From the NCBI GenBank assembly GCA_023436765.1, contig JAEZHX010000201.1:1-6822 (forward strand): a stretch of DNA of 6,822 bases, read 5' to 3'. The DNA comes from Bacillota bacterium (GTDB lineage Bacteria > Bacillota > Clostridia > Lachnospirales > Lachnospiraceae). The translations under genes were made by a program, and so were the position numbers. Each line of letters begins with the position of its first letter. Position 1 is the stretch's first letter. A model generated the notes under the pieces. That model had not been told where the DNA came from. It saw nothing but the letters and a program-made list of their open reading frames with translations, and searched no databases. Of the stretch, positions 5,450-6,822 are shown one piece after another.

Positions 5450-5456
5450 AGAAGTA

Positions 5457-6146
5457 TTGTTTAATTTTTCTTCGGACTTAAATTCTATTAATGACACATC
5501 AATTGCACTTCGTTTGGTCCTTGCGGTCCTCCTGGGAGGAACCATAGGATTTGAGAGGGGCCGATCCGGTCGACCTGCTGGTCTCCGAACCCATATCCTG
5601 GTTTGCTTGGGATCTGCACTTGCAGTCATGACAAATCAGTATATCTATGAATTCTACGGAGTCAGCGATCCAACCAGAATGGCAGCACAGGTTATTTCCG
5701 GTATCGGTTTCCTTGGAGCTGGTACGATTATCGTAACCGGAAGGCATCAGGTGAAGGGGCTAACTACAGCTGCCGGTCTGTGGGCTACTGCCTGTATGGG
5801 TCTGGCAATCGGAATAGGCTTTTATAAAGCGGCAATTATCACCTGCCTTCTGATTGTATTTACAACTGTGGTCCTGCATCGCCTGGACAATTACATGCTG
5901 TCAAAATCAAAGGTATTGGATATCTATTTGGAATTTAACGGCGCTGCTTCGATTACGTCGGTTTTAGAGGCGGTGAAGGCATTTGAGGTTCATATTGAAT
6001 CAATTGAAATGGTTAAGCCCTCCTATGGAGCAAATGCGAACGTAGCTGCCATCATGACACTGAGACTGAAGCAGAAAAGAGTACGTATGGAGGTCGTAGC
6101 AAAGGTTTGTGCACTTGAGGGAGTGGAATTTGCAGAGGAAATTTAG
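5457..6146 (+). CDS. MgtC/SapB family membrane protein
   Basis: The product is a 229-residue inner-membrane protein of the MgtC/SapB family. Hydrophobic segments lie at about 16-31, 46-60, 77-95, 103-122 and 125-141, followed by a soluble C-terminal domain of about 80 residues (from about 153) that looks like the ACT-like domain of MgtC. Family signatures are clear: GFERGRSGRPAGLRTH (31-46), D71 in SDPTRMAAQVISGIGFLGAG (70-89), and VKGLTTAAGLWATACMGLA (99-117). MgtC proteins are linked to survival in low magnesium and to modulation of the ATP synthase, best studied in Salmonella; whether this one does so is unknown. I see no M-box-like leader in the 86 nt upstream. Its position between truA and rplM departs from the usual gene order. 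Confidence 0.92.
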   Translation: MFNFSSDLNSINDTSIALRLVLAVLLGGTIGFERGRSGRPAGLRTHILVCLGSALAVMTNQYIYEFYGVSDPTRMAAQVISGIGFLGAGTIIVTGRHQVKGLTTAAGLWATACMGLAIGIGFYKAAIITCLLIVFTTVVLHRLDNYMLSKSKVLDIYLEFNGAASITSVLEAVKAFEVHIESIEMVKPSYGANANVAAIMTLRLKQKRVRMEVVAKVCALEGVEFAEEI

Positions 6147-6180
6147 TCAAAGGAAAATGTGATAAGAGTGATTTGATGAC

Positions 6181-6219
6181 TCGGAATATCAATGCTGAGT
6201 AGCATAATAGATATTTCGA
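6181..6219 (+). other. Two-part hairpin downstream of mgtC
   Basis: TCGGAATATC (6181-6190) pairs with GATATTTCGA (6210-6219) over 10 bp with one G-U. Inside, ATGCT (6192-6196) pairs with AGCAT (6201-6205) around a GAGT loop. A single A is unpaired on the left and AATA on the right. It lies 34 nt after the mgtC stop. A long stem in this place suggests a 3'-end or transcript-protecting structure, but no U-tract follows, so an intrinsic terminator is not established. Confidence 0.5.
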
Positions 6220-6224
6220 ATGGA

Positions 6225-6248
6225 ATTTCCTCGGGGTGCATAGGAAAT
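6225..6248 (+). other. Second hairpin in the mgtC-rplM spacer
   Basis: ATTTCCT (6225-6231) pairs perfectly with AGGAAAT (6242-6248) around a 10-nt loop. It sits between the preceding hairpin and the rplM promoter. No U-tract follows. The rest of 6147-6260 shows nothing else that I can identify. Confidence 0.35.
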
Positions 6249-6262
6249 CTAATGGAAAACCC

Positions 6263-6291
6263 TTGACACACCCGGCAACATACTATATAAT
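6263..6291 (+). promoter_or_regulatory. Perfect-consensus promoter of the rplM operon
   Basis: TTGACA (6263-6268) and TATAAT (6286-6291) are separated by exactly 17 bp, the ideal housekeeping-sigma promoter. The predicted start is near 6298, giving a leader of about 150 nt. Such strength is expected for the ribosomal L13/S9 operon and shows that it is transcribed separately from mgtC. Confidence 0.93.
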
Positions 6292-6298
6292 AATAAAT

Positions 6299-6449
6299 CG
6301 TGACGTGCGAATACTTGAACCAAAGCCCCGGTAATAGTATTTGAGATCGTGTGAAGATAAGAAAGCCGCAGCAGTGCTAGTGAACAGCATATTTGCTGCT
6401 ATAAATCATGTTTAATTATGAAGATTCATTTTCATAAGGAGGAAAACCG
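6299..6449 (+). promoter_or_regulatory. Structured 5' leader of rplM, candidate L13-type autoregulatory leader
   Basis: The leader of about 150 nt contains three stems. CGAATACT/AGTATTTG (6308-6315, 6336-6343; one G-U) may be extended by ACG/CGT (6303-6305, 6348-6350). GCAGCA/TGCTGC (6368-6373, 6394-6399) carries an inner GTGCT/AGCAT (6374-6378, 6386-6390) and a 3-nt ATT bulge. TTATGAA/TTCATAA (6416-6422, 6431-6437) has a right arm that covers the first two bases of the AAGGAGG site. L13 leaders that control rplM-rpsI are known in Firmicutes; I have not matched this one to that family, so assignment rests on position and structure. Confidence 0.5.
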
Positions 6450-6822
6450 ATGAAAAGTTTTATGGCTAGTCCGTCAACCATCGAAAAGAAATGGTATGTA
6501 GTTGATGCTACAGGACATACATTAGGCCGTCTCTCTTCAGAGATCGCAAAGGTATTACGAGGCAAGAATAAGCCCACTTACACACCCTTTATTGATACGG
6601 GTGATTATGTAATAGTAGTTAATGCAGATAAGATAAAGATAACAGGTAAGAAGTTACAGCAGAAGATCTACTACAGCCACTCAGATTACGTAGGTGGCAT
6701 GAGAGAGACTACTTTGGCAGAGATGATGGCTAAGAAGCCTACCGAAGTAATCATTCATGCAGTTACGGGAATGCTTCCGAAGGGACCTTTAGGAAGATCC
6801 ATGATCGGAAAGTTACATGTGT
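6450..6822 (+). CDS. rplM: 50S ribosomal protein L13, N-terminal part (3' end outside window)
   Basis: The first 124 codons of ribosomal protein L13 are present, cut by the window end; the family is usually about 142 residues, so some 20 residues are missing. ATG 6450 is preceded by AAGGAGG (6436-6442) at 7-nt spacing. Recognisable stretches are [53 protein letters not shown] and [12 protein letters not shown], all characteristic of L13. The short N-terminal extension [12 protein letters not shown] is common in Clostridia. L13 is an early-assembling large-subunit protein that binds 23S rRNA. In Firmicutes it is normally followed by rpsI (S9), which would lie just beyond the window. Confidence 0.97.
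   Translation, partial: MKSFMASPSTIEKKWYVVDATGHTLGRLSSEIAKVLRGKNKPTYTPFIDTGDYVIVVNADKIKITGKKLQQKIYYSHSDYVGGMRETTLAEMMAKKPTEVIIHAVTGMLPKGPLGRSMIGKLHV

Noticed and set aside
5371..5456. Magnesium-sensing M-box riboswitch upstream of mgtC
   Set aside because: The gap is only 86 nt, too short for an M-box, and shows no extended paired structure.
6181..6248. Intrinsic terminator for mgtC
   Set aside because: Two good stems are present, but neither is followed by a U-tract, so they are reported as hairpins only.
1..6822. CRISPR array, insertion sequence, tRNA gene or defence system
   Set aside because: No regularly spaced repeats, transposase motifs, terminal inverted repeats, cloverleaf-like sequence or defence-type domains were seen on either strand.

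Overview
The window looks like a housekeeping segment of a Gram-positive anaerobe of the class Clostridia, most likely a member or close relative of Lachnospiraceae. This assignment rests on gene order, the style of the L17 and L13 proteins, strong AGGAGG-type ribosome binding sites and sigma-A promoters with 17-bp spacers. It is inferred from reading the sequence, not from a database search. All supported genes are on the + strand.

Layout: the 3' end of rplQ (L17, 1-182) closes the upstream ribosomal-protein operon at a good intrinsic terminator (196-230). A well-formed promoter (314-342) then drives a single gene for an extended/atypical SDR protein with a GGTRxIG nucleotide-binding motif (436-1299). 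About 450 nt without a convincing gene follow (1300-1751). They carry a candidate promoter (1363-1391), a 15-codon ORF with a good ribosome binding site, coding-like fragments in three frames, and a second candidate promoter just ahead of ecfA1. Next comes the ECF transporter energizing module ecfA1-ecfA2-ecfT (1752-2609, 2736-3584, 3751-4569), then truA (4603-5370), an MgtC/SapB-family membrane protein gene starting at TTG (5457-6146), a hairpin-rich spacer, a perfect-consensus promoter (6263-6291), a structured leader and the 5' part of rplM (L13, from 6450, cut by the window end).

How it works together: rplQ-ecfA1-ecfA2-ecfT-truA-rplM(-rpsI) is the classic Firmicutes order joining the S10/spc/alpha ribosomal cluster to the L13/S9 operon. 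EcfA1, EcfA2 and EcfT form the shared ATP-driven engine for vitamin and metal uptake; the substrate-binding S components are encoded elsewhere. TruA pseudouridylates tRNA anticodon stems. Two genes interrupt the order here: the SDR gene between rplQ and ecfA1, and mgtC between truA and rplM.

I see no clear new system such as a defence island, CRISPR array or mobile element. The parts worth a second look are untranslated: the 1300-1751 gap, the structured 166-nt ecfA2-ecfT spacer, and the hairpins between mgtC and rplM, two of which share a similar inner stem.
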